From Anopheles merus (taxonomy: Eukaryota > Arthropoda > Insecta > Diptera > Culicidae): 64,000 nt of DNA. This document shows, piece by piece, positions 1 through 13,328 of this stretch (its first letter is position 1; each line of letters begins with the position of its first letter). The position numbers and the translations under genes are program-made. The notes beneath the pieces were generated by a model. It saw only the letters and a list, made by a program, of their open reading frames with translations. It had not been told where the DNA came from and searched no databases. Location: contig NC_054082.1 of the NCBI RefSeq assembly GCF_017562075.2, positions 34,131,148 to 34,195,147 of the forward strand. Direction: 5' to 3'.

Positions 1-3000
1 CAGCAGAGATGAGCTCTGTGGAGCTGCGGTTGGTGGTGGGGCAATCAATGGGCAAATTGTTGACTAATCGTTTGTTGAGGTAGGCTAACAAAGCTCGTGA
101 TGTGTGCCATACCGCCGGCATGACTAAGTTCGCAAACATTCGATCAATCTCTCCGCTAGTTGATCGTTGCAATATATATTATGCGATTGGTTTTCTGCCT
201 GTCGGGAATTTGGGAGGAATTTATTTTCTGACTTCATTCTTTGCTTAGTGGCTCGTTCAGTATCCGCTTATTTTATTACAAATATATTTATTTGCATTTG
301 ATAGTTGACATCGTCGCATTTGTTAATTATTTTACGGACATTATCAATAATACTAAACACGACTTTAAAGCCATTCGGTTTAATCATCGTAACATGACCA
401 TTTTATCTATTAGAACCTTTTCAAAACTAACCTAATTATAACATTAAAGATGCAGCATGGGTGTCTTCGAGTATCCTAAGCACAAATCGTATCTTCCTGC
501 CCAATACATTGCTTATTAAAATCCTTCGCAGGGTTTCCCTGCAATAGTTTCCGAGAAATCGTAATTGACCTTTATCAGTTTTTATGTTCCCATTGCAAAC
601 CCTCAAAGCTCGGGTGGGTTGTTGGCGAAAGAAATCTTATATCACACCCGAGGACATCTTTTAATTACGCAACGCAAAGGCAAGCAATCTGATGCTCCCG
701 GGAGTGTCCCCTCCACCGCCACCGACCACGGTGGGCTTAGAGGAGAACGTAAAGAAAATTAACGAACAGAAGCTTGCTGTGAGCAGACTAGGAACAAACG
801 AAAAACCTCATGTAACGAGCCAACGAGGCAAGAAGTACCGCCAACGTGCTCTCGCCTCTAACGGTTACGACAAAAATGGTCCTCGTGCAAAAGTCATCGG
901 CCCCACACCCCCAACCCACCCGCGCCACATACTGGTGGAACCGGAGCCGCCGCTTGCACATTAAACCGGGAAGCCATTTCGGAACGATAATCGAAGGAAA
1001 CGCCAATGGCAATGGGAATTACGTAAAAAAAAAATAAAGATGTTAACCTTGCTGCCACGAGGCGACGGTCGAGAAACCCGTGCAGGAATAGCGTTCTTTG
1101 GTTACGAACGTCCGGAGAGCCCCCAGTAAGAGGCTTCCTCGGTGCTGCGCTCCGCTGCTCAAGTGCAAGTGTACTTAGGACTGGAGAAGGTGACACATAA
1201 AAAGTGTCAGGCTGTCTCAGACTCGGGCGTAACAGGGAAAAGAGAAATAAGCGCGTAAGCGGCCAACGGAAAGCAAAAGTGCGAGCGACGGATTAGCGAG
1301 TGGAGGAATTTCGCGCCCGTGCCAGTGACACGATAGCACAACTGTGTTTCCTGTGGCGTTAAGGCTCTGCTAAACAATGCTCAATCAGTGGAGGGTTCTT
1401 TCGACAAACCGTAGGTGGACAGAGTGGCGTGAAAAGACGGGGGGTGGCATGTACCGTGAGGGCATAATAATTGCACGTTAGCTTTGTCCATCCATCTATA
1501 TCTAGCCCGGTTGTGTTCGGTGCTTGGACGTTCTTCTGGACGGTGGATGAATGGTCAATAAAGCAAGACAAACCCCTTTTCCCGGTCGATGCAATATCGT
1601 TGCCGATAAATCAACCGCAATGGCCACCATTGAGCGTCGATGAATTTGCTATACTGCAGCAGTGTGTGTGTGGCAAAAAATCGGACAGCTTTATCTGCCG
1701 CCGTGTGGTTGTGCTGCTCTCCTATCGATTATCAAATCAATCACGGCGAGAATGGCGTAGAGCGTGGATTTGTTTCATGCACTCCACTCCCTCTAGGCAT
1801 GCATATCTGTTGCCCCCGATCCCTTTTGATGGGGGTTGTGGATAGGCGCCTGTTGTTAAATGGTCTATGAGTTGCCCAAAGAATCATCAAAATTGATTAA
1901 ACTCCATCCATGGGCGAGAGCGTAGTGATCGTTCGATGGACATCAATATCATCACGACTTTGTTCATTCCGTTAGGCAGTGTTGTGGTTTCTGAGGGAAT
2001 GTATTTAATTTGTGCTATTTTATAGGGAAACCATGTTATGATGGTTCTTTTGACATTTTTCACCACCTAAAACTACTACAAAGCTGTCGTGTTGCAAGGT
2101 ATTTTTCCTGTCTTTTAATTACTCTAATGCATGCTTGGAACCCGCCGTGTTATATTGTGCTGTTAAACTGGCTTGATACTGTTGTACTACTTAACTGTTA
2201 AACTGTGATACTATATGAGTGTTATATTCCCATAATCATTTCTACTGGATGTTGAACTGATTCAACTAATTCAATCAATAATAACGACAAATATGAAATT
2301 CTTGGAAATCCTTTCCCAAACCCTAAAAAAGTCATTCATCAATTCCAATGAGATTCTATAATCGACTCCCCACCCTTTTTTGTATGATGGCTGTGTGTAT
2401 GCTACTACTACAGTTGTCTGTTCTGGGAAAACAACAGATTCAGATCCTTGTTGAATTGATTTTTTTCCGAAAAAAACCAACAAACATTTCATCGTGCGAG
2501 ACCGTTCAAATCACCTCGCAATCATTACGCACGTTACTAGGCACACCTGGTGTCCTGGTGCCGCGGTTCCTCTTCCGTATTGTTGCTTATCGATATCAGC
2601 TACCACCCAAACATTGGCCGACCGCCATGTGCTTCACTCGGTGCGCGATGCGGCTCGATAACAGCCGATAACAGTAACAATCACTCTTGCACACGAGCCT
2701 AGCGGCCCCTAGGACACACATCACACCTGGCGCACAAGGTATTCCCTGATTTGTGACGCACCTGCCGGTCGTGTCATGGTACGGCGCACTTATTTTTAGC
2801 GATAGCTCAGTGCACGGTGCACTCGCGGAGCCGGTCAAAGGTTCTGGGGGCTCGCTACGGTGTGCGGTCATCGATGGCGGTAGTACTGGCCGGGTTCTTA
2901 TCGGTCCATTGACATCGAACGCACTTGTGTGTTTGGCTGCTATCTGGCCTATTATCTTGGTGCATGGTTTTTCTGTTCAAGCTGGTTTGATTTTAGATAA

Positions 3001-4744
3001 TAACTTGTTTTGGGACAAAAAAAGACGCCGCAAGAGGTTGGTTGTTGATTTACTGCGTGCGATTACATACACACTCACACACACATAAACCGATCATTAT
3101 GCTGATAATCGTTAAGTGCGATTGCACTGAATTGTTAGAAGAAAGAAGCAGAAAACGAAGCGCAACCAATGATACAGTGTTGCGTAGATAAGATGTACCG
3201 GATTCTCTATTCCGCCGAATCTTCGGTTACGGTCAGTGCGACAACAGGTGTGCTAGAAGTAGGTTACTTATCGCTAACCCGAGCAACCTGAGTTGAAAGT
3301 CCTACTCGAGCGTCGTGATATGCGTGAGATGGATTAGCTTAGCGAGCGTTGATAGCAATTATTTACCGAATTATTCGTTCTTTTTTCGATTATTGCTGAT
3401 ATAAGGTTTCAAGGCCGATCGTGACATAACGCTGGTAAGAGTTACGACCATCCCTCTACGGTCATCGAATCGTGCAAATTGATTGAGGAATAAAGTGCTT
3501 CGAAAAGCTTCTATCGTTCGATATTGAAACAAATGTAAATGGAAGCCGGCTGTGCGCAACCAAACAGAACATCAAAACACATTGATTGGCCATCTTCATT
3601 GCGATGGTTCAGAACCGGTTTTTCTTTTTGCGACTGTCCCACCTCTCCCGAATGATTCATTCGTTCGGCGGTGTCTTGATTGGTAAAGGTGACTAGCAAC
3701 GAACCCATCACACACTGCCGGGGCTTCACGAACTTACCGGTCATTGTGGCGTTCGTTCATTCCCCGTTCGGCATTTTGGGGGCAATAAAACAGAAACTTC
3801 TCCGCTCCGCCGTGATGGATAGTGAACTGTCGAAAGTGTGCAAATAAAGTTTTGGAAGCTTTTAGCTTTCTGCCGCACACATCTTCCTAAGGCATGGAGG
3901 CTTGGAACAAAAAAGTGGAGTGATGGGAAGAAAATTGTTCCCAAGATGACTCATTCGTCCCGCTGAGATGTGGAGGGGGTGTAGAGGGTTTAAAAAGAAA
4001 TTGCAATCAGCGTAACAATAAGCTACGCCAGGCAGAAGCTGAGCTGGAGACTCCATGATTGAGTCACTATTTGAACGCGCAGGACAATCAGAGGTGGTAG
4101 GTCCGTGCTGTCGGTATAAGAGTTGATGAGCTTCTTGGAAGAAATACATTGATTAAGGATGGAATTGATTTCATGTGCTATGATCATCTTTTTGACCTGA
4201 AAGTGCTTTAATGCTAGAAAAACCAACGTACAGATAGTCTGCTCCCTTTTTGTTGCTTCTCTGTCTCTCGAATGACAGGATCCGGCAAGTCATCAGATCA
4301 CACAATCGAATGGCCAGTTAATGTGACGTAGGACGGTTCCGAGATTCGCATCGAGCCTTATCAGAAGTCGACACAACTACTATTTGAGTAGTTCAGTTAA
4401 CACCGAAGGAAAAGATCTACTCAAAAAAGGAGTTCCTACTTCCAATCTGCAATAGATGGAGTGTCCTCGCACACGTGCGACAGTTCTCAATGTCCATTTA
4501 ATTAGTTACACGTTAGACATGTTACATTTCATTATTGCGTCCCAACTCTAATTCCAATCGTGTTCCCTATTCCGAGAAATATAGCAACAAAACCCAAACT
4601 TACCTTACAGCAGAAATCCTCAGCTAGGCAAAAGGAATCTGATGTTCCTACTTCGACTTCTTTGCGCACGTGAAGCGTTCCGAAATACACAGTCCTTCCT
4701 TCGACTGAATCGCTGAATTCCAAACCAACCAGACGGGTGATGAT

Positions 4745-4770
4745 GGTGGTGGTGGTGGTGGTGGTGGTGC
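4745..4770. repeat. (GGT)n microsatellite
   Basis: About eight uninterrupted GGT units are visible. Read on the minus strand they give a poly-histidine run in a frame with no other support, so I treat the tract as non-coding. Confidence 0.9.
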
Positions 4771-5774
4771 GAAAAGCGCTTTTCCCCCGCGTGTTCAGTG
4801 GTTTCCAGGCGCTGCTTTGGCGATTCCTGTTTCCCGTCCACTAACCTCCAAATCGGCCTACACACATCTACGCACCACCTCCTTTTACCGGGTAGCTAGC
4901 TAACTAATACTGCTGAATAATAAATCGCGTAGCGCGGAGTTTTCCCTTTATTTCTATTTTTTTGCTTATTGCTAGCGTTGGTCTGGTTTCTCCACTTTGG
5001 GTGGGCGGAATGCTGGCAGTTACCACTGGGTCACAAGCTGACAACACTGCTCGCACGCACATACACGCACACCCAACCACCTTGCTGCACAGAGGAAAAA
5101 AGGACACTCGCGCATGTGTTTGCGTTCCCGCCGGTACACCGCACCACACACCAAATGCACCAAAAACCTACACCCGAGGACGATGCAAATGGATATTTTT
5201 TTATCTCTTCTTGTGGTTGTGTTATTAAGCACTTTCTCCTATTTTTAGGTTTGCGCTGATTTGTGGAAAAGGATGCTTCTGGCGTGCTGCGAGCGAACCT
5301 GTCATACGGAGCACAAGGACGGCAGCACGTTTACCAGCGTCGTCACCCATTCATTCACTTCGCAACAGGGTTGGGTGTAAAAGAAAAACAGTGACTGCGG
5401 TATGTATGACACACTTTACGATAATTTGCATACACCTCTTGTATGCCACCACTACACTACACTTCCTCGCACATGCACACTCTGTCGGTTCTTTTTAGAT
5501 AGTTTTTTTTTTGCATGACTTTCGCAGGATCCTTTGCTGGAATTGCTCGAATAAGTCAACTAAAAACTGAACCGAACGTCGATCAACTTTTCATTTTCAA
5601 TCAGATCGCACACAGCTGCAGCTCACTCACGTGCACTTTTCGCAATGAACTGCAAAACCTAGGGGAAATGATGGGGAAAAACAGGAAATAGTTGAACCAT
5701 TGTTGGTGGCTGCGAAACTCTAAATCCGGAAATATCAAGGAACGCGACCACTTTTTGACAGATCGAATACGTCA

Positions 5775-5800
5775 TGCTGTTGTTGTTGTTGTTGTTGTTT
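5775..5800. repeat. (TGT)n microsatellite
   Basis: This is a run of about eight TGT units. A short (GAT)n tract follows about 45 bases downstream, near 5,846-5,862. Confidence 0.9.
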
Positions 5801-6269
5801 CCTTACAAACTGTACACCTGTGTACAGATGCTGACGTCGAGGCTGATGATGATGATGATGATTCACACAAATTTATGGGAATACATCACGCAAGATATCA
5901 GATGATGGTGGGACGCTTTCGAAGGAATATTTTTGTGGTCTGAGGCCGTCGGATTGGCTGTCAAAATCGAAATCGTTCCTTTCTGGGGTCCAACATTTCG
6001 GGGGAGCGCTTGTTCGAACGCTCGGGACCGATTTTTTGCTCGCTCCAAGTTATGAAACTGGTCGCTCTCTTGCGGGTGTTCTCTCTTCATTTTGGAAGAA
6101 CTAGCTACATATCATACTTTATCTAGAATCTAGATTTAAATGATAATTTCAACCTGCACGATATGTTCAACTTTCCCAAAACTATGGAATTGTACTCAAC
6201 AAACTTATTACTAGCTTAAATTTTGATGTTCCTGAAACAAAATTTGCAATCATTTTGACAGCTCTTAAA

Positions 6270-6288
6270 TGAGAGAGAGAGAGAGAGC
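6270..6288. repeat. (GA)n microsatellite
   Basis: About nine GA units form a clean tract in non-coding DNA. GA tracts can bind GAGA-type factors in insects, but nothing nearby shows that this one does. Confidence 0.85.
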
Positions 6289-6364
6289 GCGTTTGCTTAA
6301 GATATGTATGAAAACTACGGGGGATCACAGCTGATGGGAGGTGGGCACAATCGGCAGAAGGAAG

Positions 6365-6374
6365 CTCGGTACAC
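6365..6374 (-). promoter_or_regulatory. Copy of a recurrent 10-base motif
   Basis: On the minus strand this reads GTGTACCGAG. The identical 10-mer occurs at 8,151-8,160 and 13,266-13,275 on the plus strand, with a one-mismatch copy at 13,061-13,070. A regulatory role is only inferred from recurrence within 7 kb. Confidence 0.3.
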
Positions 6375-7800
6375 GTCCTCCCATCATTGCCACCGTTTGC
6401 GCAGAGTGGCAGTGTCGTTTGTATGCGCTCTCGCTTCGTTCCGTTTGTGGTTAGGTACGCAAAGAGTGATTTGTTTTACATCCATCTCGCTTTTACCGAG
6501 AGTAAAGCATCCGTCTTTTTACGTGAGCAAAATCAGCTTCTCTACTACGGCTGCCTAGCCAAGAGGCGCATTCTCACGAAACAAAAGAACGAACCAAAAA
6601 ATCTGTCAAACATGGATCACAAATTCTTCAACTTTTGATGCCACTGTGATGTAGAACATTTCCAACTAGTAGGAGGTTTTAACCACGATTCAAGATAGGA
6701 TTCCCTCTAGAGGTCACTAGAATTGCACCCGAACACACACACACTCACTCACACACTGTCTCTAAAAGAACCTAGGTCGTAGCATAGTACGAAAATTGTT
6801 GGAAATTGTAAAGAGCATCCTTTCTTTTCCCATTTCCTACGCAAGGGGATGATGGAAAGGAACAAAACTCTCTCCGAGTTTTGAAAAGAGAGAAGATACC
6901 CCTTTTTTAGAGAGCAAAACGCAAACGCAAACTGAAACCGTGCCGCGCGAACGCCTGCTTTGTTGTTGTTTTTCAACCCCAGCGGGTTGCTCTGGGAGAT
7001 GGCCGTAGGAGCATTAGCCCAGCGCTCGCAGCACCATGCCAGTAAGGGGTAGATGGTTTAAGAAGAAGAAGAAAATAAAAATGGGGGAAAGCGTATGGAA
7101 AAAGAGGGGGTCGATTCGAGTTCGAAAAGCAGATGTTTTTCGACATCCAATCCCAACCAGCAGCTGATGAGCCGGTTTACGGCGGTGGGTGTGGGTGTAC
7201 AGTAGGAGAGAAAGAGTGAGTGAGTGAGTGTGTATGTTTGTGTTTGAGTGAGGTAGAGGGTGGGAATGGGACCAAGTGAACGAAACCCCAGAAGATGTGG
7301 ATGCGTGCAAGACAAAAAGAATGGTTTCGACTGCGTTTCTGTTTCTCATTTTTCGCTTGTTCACAATCGCTCTTGCTTGTAGTGCACACCTTTAGGTTTT
7401 GTCGAAAAAACGGGATGAATCAATATAAAATCGATGCCATTCAGCCCCTTCCACGAGCAACGGGGTACACCAATGCTGGCCAACGGGAAATGCACTGTTG
7501 CGTGCAGCAAAGTATACAGGCGTCACACTAATGTGTCTTGCAGCGTCTGCATCCATCAGCGCCCCGTTCCCCGCACAGTAGTCACTCGCGAAGAGCTACG
7601 GCTGGAGACCAAAACTCGGCGAAAGAGTCGAAGATGCATTTGTACAGGGAAGGGCTTGTTCCAAACACGAACCAAACTGCGTCGCACAAAAATCCATTTT
7701 TTCGATAGGGTTTTAGAAGAGAGCAAGGGTTTTTTTTCTTGCGCACACCGTAACCGACAAACACACTGCTAGAGCATTGCAAAACGCTTTTCACAATGGA

Positions 7801-7820
7801 AGACGACGACGACGACGACG
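7801..7820. repeat. (GAC)n microsatellite
   Basis: Six to seven GAC units are visible in non-coding DNA, about 70 bases from the neighbouring (AC)n tract. Confidence 0.85.
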
Positions 7821-7891
7821 CACCGACGGAAAGGAGAAAGCACACACTTGCACGCACGAAACTTCCCTCCCGAGTGGGATAGAAAAGAGAA

Positions 7892-7920
7892 AGACACACA
7901 CACACACACACACACACACG
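7892..7920. repeat. (AC)n microsatellite
   Basis: This is an uninterrupted tract of about 13-14 AC units. A (GTT)n tract follows at about 7,994-8,011. Confidence 0.95.
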
Positions 7921-8150
7921 CACCGTGAGATGATCACAATCGTTTACACTGTGGGTAGGGTGGTGGGGCGGGCTGGGCGGAAGGTTTGCTTTTTGTTGTT
8001 GTTGTTGTTGTGGTGGTGATGGTTATGAACTCTTCCTGCTTCGGGGCCCGTGTGTGACTGTTTGTGGTACGCTTGTTTGCCGTTGCGTTAGATGGGCTCC
8101 GGGGGTTCAGAGACTGGTTGCGCGCACCGAGACAAACACACACGCCCGTT

Positions 8151-8160
8151 GTGTACCGAG
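8151..8160 (+). promoter_or_regulatory. Copy of a recurrent 10-base motif
   Basis: This is an exact GTGTACCGAG, matching the copies near 6.37 kb (minus strand) and 13.27 kb. Function is unknown. Confidence 0.3.
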
Positions 8161-8534
8161 ACGAGAATGCGAGACTGAAACTTTTACCCCCGTGGTGCAC
8201 ACGCCTGGACTCAGGCTCGCGAGCGCTCGCTCACTCGCTCGCTCATCCGCGCACAGCAACGCGCGTGTACCCGCGAGAGCAATTTTTGCGCGAGAGCACG
8301 CCAATACGAGCGAATGCGAAGAAGAGAGCAAGCACTAAACGTTCGGATACGCGCATGTGGAACGAGGGTTCTCTCCTTTCCTCTCTCTCTCTCTCTCTCG
8401 CTGCTTTATGTGATTTCACCCTTGGGGTAATAGGGGTTGCAGAGCAGATGGGGATGGGGCGAATGCGCTCCCGTCATCAGCGGCACCGTCATCACTGACA
8501 TTAGCAGCATGCAAAACAAGCGTTTCGGGGAGCA

Positions 8535-8536
<2 letters not shown>

Positions 8537-8574
<38 letters not shown>
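8537..8574. repeat. (GT)n microsatellite, long
   Basis: About 19 uninterrupted GT units, one of the longest dinucleotide tracts in the window. A shorter GT tract lies at 9,367-9,388. Confidence 0.95.
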
Positions 8575-8575
<1 letters not shown>

Positions 8576-11500
8576 TGTGTGCGGTATGGAGCAGAGACAG
8601 ACAGACTCTGTGGGGAAGGGTGCGTTTCGTGACCTACCGAATAGAGCAAAAAGAAAAAAGAGGAAGAAGTGAAACGCGATACGTGGTAGCTAAACTTCTA
8701 ACGAGCCGACCGGCCACTTTTGGTGGATATCACCTGCGGATATCGCCTCTTTCGGTAGAACCAGCCATGGGAGCTGGGGTGGTGCGTCATATAAAGGTTT
8801 GCTTTTTTTGTATTGATAACTTGAGAACATTAACATAAGTGGCTGTTGTAAAACTAACATGAGCTTAGTTTGGTTGGACTTAATTTTAAAATAATTAAAT
8901 ACGCCAAACTTTTATCATCTTCTAAGACAAAACACGTTGAAGCGAATGCAATTTGCTGGTGGTAAATCAACACAACTAAATCAATGCATCACAGTTTCTT
9001 GTAAAACTAATACAGCCCTTCAAAACAGAGACCAGCTCTCGGGATGCAACAAGCTCCCGGTGCAGCAAACGTACGGAATAAAGGTGAAGAAACTTAAACG
9101 CAAATACGCACAGCCGCCCGCCACGCGAGACAAAGCGAGAGAAGCCAGTCGCAGGCATTGCATCGTGTCCCAGAAGCGTTGCAGAAGGTTGTTGGTTTTT
9201 TTGCTGGCCCGTATTGCCATACCATCTCATGGATCTCATCCCCCGTAGCCGAGCCCGCGAAGGGCGAATCTCATTCTTTTGCACCGCTCCAGTGCCACCT
9301 TCGCCCGAAGGACAAAGGAATCCATCCATCCCGTGTTGGTCGGGTTGGAGTTCAACGATCTCACCGCGTGTGTGTGTGTGTGTGTGTGAAGTTTAAGCTC
9401 CCGTCGATACGAAAGTCTCGGTTGCAATTGCACCGAAGCACGAGAGCAGCAGGGCTGGCAGGAGCTACAGGAGCAGTAGGCAAGGATGCAACGAAAAAGA
9501 TAAACTTTCGAGGTGGGATTTAACGTAAACTTTTCCCGCATGATAAACTGGCTTGCGTATTGAGGTCATCCGTTTGTGTAATGCATAAATTCGGCATGGA
9601 ATTTCCAGCGCACGGCACAAGTTGTTGCACTTTGTTTTACTCTGTTTATCACGTGCATTTGGGACCTAATGTTGAGTTGTTGTTTTTTTCAATGTAGAAC
9701 AATATAAATGGCTCTCCGTTTGTATTCTCTTTATTATTCTTATGATCTTTTATTGGTCGTATGTGGTCACTGTCACATTGCTTATTTGCGAAATTCACGA
9801 AAAGAGACTCGGAAAAAGAAAGCTGAGAATAAGCTGTGAATAATTAGTAATGTGTTTTCTCATTCTTCTAACAATAATCTTAATACTAACAACTCTTCTT
9901 ATGTAATGTTTGTTTCCTAAAAATAAAAGGATAAAAAAACAAAGTAAAACAGCGTAGACAAACCACGGGCAATGTAACATATCAAAGGGCAACGTTAAAA
10001 ACAGCATCAAAGAAACACGAAACAGTGGACTAGGGGTTTTAATTTTACCTTTGTTTACGTAACATTCGCTTAACGTAATTCGAAAGTATCCCCCTCGGAA
10101 CTCGAGCAAGTTGCGTAAGGCACGAGAACTAAGGAAACTTATTATGATGTGTCCTTTTCGCAATGAAAAAAACTATGGATACTTCACTTCCAAACTCCAT
10201 CCTACGCGTGATATTAATAACAATAAACAATTCCACTGACTGATGCATCCTCCCACGTGTACAGTTTTTGTTTTGCTAGAGACAGGGCCTTAGATAATAA
10301 TAAACATTGCATTGGAAAATAACTGTTAAGTAACGTGTATATCTGGCCTTCAGCTGGAGAAAACACACACACACAAACACCTTTTTCTCGTGCTTGTGAT
10401 TACGTGCATCAGGATGTGGTTGGGACAGCTTTTAGACGCGGGTTCTCTCTCTGGACTGGCACTTCTTTCGGCGTTTGCCTTGGCTTGAACTCATCTGTGT
10501 CTGTCACATGCTGCTCCAGATGGACCAGTGGGCCTGATCATTCCTCTGTTATTGTGGTGACGGCGTTGCATCATTTCGTGCAATGCTTTTTTATGCTTCC
10601 AGCACATGAACAGGAGGCTCGGCTATCCGGTATGCCGGTGAACTTACTGCACGTGTTGTGCAATGTTGCTTTGATTTAACGGGAAGCTATTTTCCGATCG
10701 ATCTGTATCACGGGAGTTTTCAGAGGAGTTTTATTAGCTGTAACAAAAGCGTATGGTCTTGTTTTTATTCACCCCACCTTTGAACTGCACACATGACTGA
10801 TCAATATGCGTAGTAATCGTCCAACTGTGCTCTAAGTACTTGCCCTCAATTCTATCCGAAAGCTAGCACACTTTCATCTTACCCTAGACACCCTGGCCCC
10901 CTTGTACGATTGCTACACGATTGCTAGCTTAGTTCACAGCTCAGGGTCAATTTACTTAGCACGCGCGAAGGGCTTTGCGTACGGGTTGGGTTGACTGATT
11001 TGCTACTCGGCAGCCAATTTGGAGCTGCTACGAAAAGTGATTCCAACGATCAACAGCCCGAAGGAGAGTTGCAAACTAAGAAGAGAGCTCTGACCTCAAT
11101 ATGTGCCGGCGATAGTCGAAGCTTAGCCGGACGATAGAGGAGGAGGTGGAGGAGGGTTGTGTTTGACGTTAATTTTTGGTCCACGTTCACGCTATACGCA
11201 TGCAACCGGAGACGGTTTTGTGGTGATAAAAGGGCGAACGCTACCGATCAAAGTCCACACGATCGCGGCATGGTGGCGGTTCAACTTCGATGCAACGCTC
11301 TTTGTGTGTTTTGCTTGGAGCAGTCGTTGGTGGAGCTGCCAAGATCCGGCTGCATGATGGGCGGTTTTAAAAAAGAAAGCGAATATACGTTTCAATGACT
11401 CCGAGCAGGCTAAAATTAAAAAAAAAAGGAAATTGTTTGCTGTAATAGAACGCAGTGCGACTAACTATTCTTTTGAAAAATCAAGATAAATTAAGTTTAA

Positions 11501-13050
11501 GGGCAGTTATAGATGATGCAACTGTATTAACGTGCACCATTTCACTATTACATGTGAAACGAAAGCATGATGAAATCGTTGTTAAACTCTTGTTTAATCC
11601 TTACGTGGCGTCGTACAAGCTCGAAGTCAAGCAAAGAAGCCCCGGATAAGCGGCGGTACAAAATTAAAACATGAAACTTTCCTTCTTCTACCAGTAGAAA
11701 CCTTTCTTTCTGATTACCCGTTATACACCACTCCCAAAATACACAACTCTTTGCAATGCAGGAAAAAATAATTGTTACAAAACAGCACAAACTCTGAACC
11801 TGTCATTCGTAAATGACCACAGCGCCGCTTCCTCATCAGAATGGACTTAGAAAAGTAAACAGCTCAACAAAAATAAAATAAAAGAGAGTATCGTTTCATA
11901 ACGACGCCCCATCCTTAGCGAATGCTTTGGCGGAGGTTCGCTTAGAGTGGATAACGCCTGGCTGTTCTCCATTAGCAAAGGGTGCAAAAGTGGAGACCAC
12001 CTTTGCGTCATCTTCTAAGCCGACGACTTCATCAGGCTTCCGGGTGGAGGTTTTTTTTTCAGTGGCAGTGCGCTTCAACAACAACTACAGGGGCAAAAAA
12101 CCATTCATTCCGCACTCATTCGTGACAGTATGACCTCTGGGCCCGGGACGTTAGTATCGCCTCCTGTCTCTAGTCTGTTTGCACTGGGATTTGAAAACGA
12201 TAGAGGAAGAGATAGAAAACGAGAGAGACAGAGAGGAAATAAATGAAACTAAAATCCATGAAGATGACGCTAGCAAAAATGGGGAAAAAATTGCACATCC
12301 TAGCACCTAAGAAACCCCCCCCCCCCTCCCTCCCCTTCATCAACGTAAACGTTAACCGGGGATGAAATCAGCTGAATCACGACGGCTCTACCCAGAAGAT
12401 TGCCTTCCTTGGGCTTATAATCGCTTGTTCTAGCAGTTTTGTTTTTGTTCGTCTTTCTGTTGCTCCTCGGTGGGGTGCCCCCGGGGGTTAGTTCTTTGTC
12501 TCGATCGATGGCGTGCCTCACTGGGTGAATTGCTAGGAGTGAGGAGGAAGTAGTAGGTTTCGATGCGTTTAGTAGTAAGTGATGTGGAAAAAGTACAGAT
12601 AAACTAGCCAACGAGGAACTTACTGATGGTCGGCCGGTTGTGTTTGTGACCGTCCGTGCAGAGTGTGTGGGATGATGATTACGTTAGAAATTCTATTAAT
12701 TTCACCCTACTGCTGGAGGAAACGTAACACATTGAGGGGGGAGAAGAGCGCCGGCTTGGTGTTTGAGTCGTGACGGATGTGCAGGGTGGGAAACATTATG
12801 AGAGGGAACCGCTTAAACAAAGTGAACGTGTGTCAAAGCAGGCAGCAGCGGCTTATGGAAATGCGTGGATGTGTGAACGGGATGGCCAATGTATGGCGGC
12901 AGTGAGAAGCAGGAAAGAGCATTAAATAGAAGGGCGTGCGAGAGAGAGAAAGAGAAGCAAACCAGTGGTGAGTTAGGGTGCGTTTTGCTGGTGCGTTCGG
13001 TACAAGTGTACTTGGAACAGCTGATTGCTCGCTTCAGGGATTCCCCGTGT

Positions 13051-13070
13051 CTCGGTGCAGCTGTACCGAG
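13051..13070. promoter_or_regulatory. 20-base dyad, copy 1
   Basis: A dyad in which CTCGGT is followed by 8 bases and then its inverse complement ACCGAG. A second copy at 13,256-13,275 matches at 18 of 20 bases, and TGATTGCTCG precedes both at slightly different spacings. It could be a palindromic binding site or a small hairpin; no gene is close enough to test this. Confidence 0.35.
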
Positions 13071-13255
13071 CTGCCATTGAATCATTTCGACCGGCTGTGA
13101 GCTGGTGGTGTGAACGAGAGGGGCAACCATGGCTGTACGGAGATGGGGTGAAAAAGATGGAACAATAGTAGAAAAGCTGGCAGCAGATTCGTGCAATAGG
13201 GAAGGAAAATATGGTTTGAAAGAGCACACACACTGATTCTCTCTTTCAATGATTG

Positions 13256-13275
13256 CTCGGTGCATGTGTACCGAG
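13256..13275. promoter_or_regulatory. 20-base dyad, copy 2
   Basis: The same CTCGGT-N8-ACCGAG arrangement as at 13,051-13,070, differing only at two bases of the 8-base centre. Its right half is the exact GTGTACCGAG seen at 6.37 and 8.15 kb. Confidence 0.35.
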
Positions 13276-13294
13276 TGGCACAAAACCATCGAGC

Positions 13295-13296
13295 TC

Positions 13297-13327
<31 letters not shown>
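13295..13327. repeat. (ATG)n microsatellite
   Basis: About ten ATG units start about 20 bases after the second 20-base dyad. There is no coding support. Confidence 0.95.

Positions 13328-13328
<1 letters not shown>

Larger units (their letters stand above)
8040..8640. other. GC-rich, repeat-bounded stretch
   Basis: The GC content and CpG density rise visibly here relative to both flanks, with runs of GAGCGCTCGCT-like sequence near 8,218-8,245. The stretch also holds a (CT)n tract at 8,381-8,399 and a long (GT)n tract at 8,537-8,574. A distant gene's promoter is possible, but I see no TATA box, initiator and ATG in a convincing arrangement. Confidence 0.35.
1..13300. other. Gene-free stretch, microsatellite-rich
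   Basis: I find no reading frame here with a recognisable domain, splice-consistent exons or family motifs. The longer open frames are either antisense to one another or built on CA, GT and CT repeats. The content is mixed-composition non-coding DNA with at least nine clear microsatellites (those listed separately are the strongest), a C-run near 12,317, and purine-rich tracts near 12,200. The section could be intergenic DNA or an intron or 5' region of a gene reaching beyond the left edge; the sequence does not decide this. Confidence 0.6.

Noticed and set aside
12813..13298. 161-codon minus-strand frame
   Set aside because: It is rich in His/Ser/Pro with no recognisable domain and runs over the two 20-base dyads; nothing supports coding.
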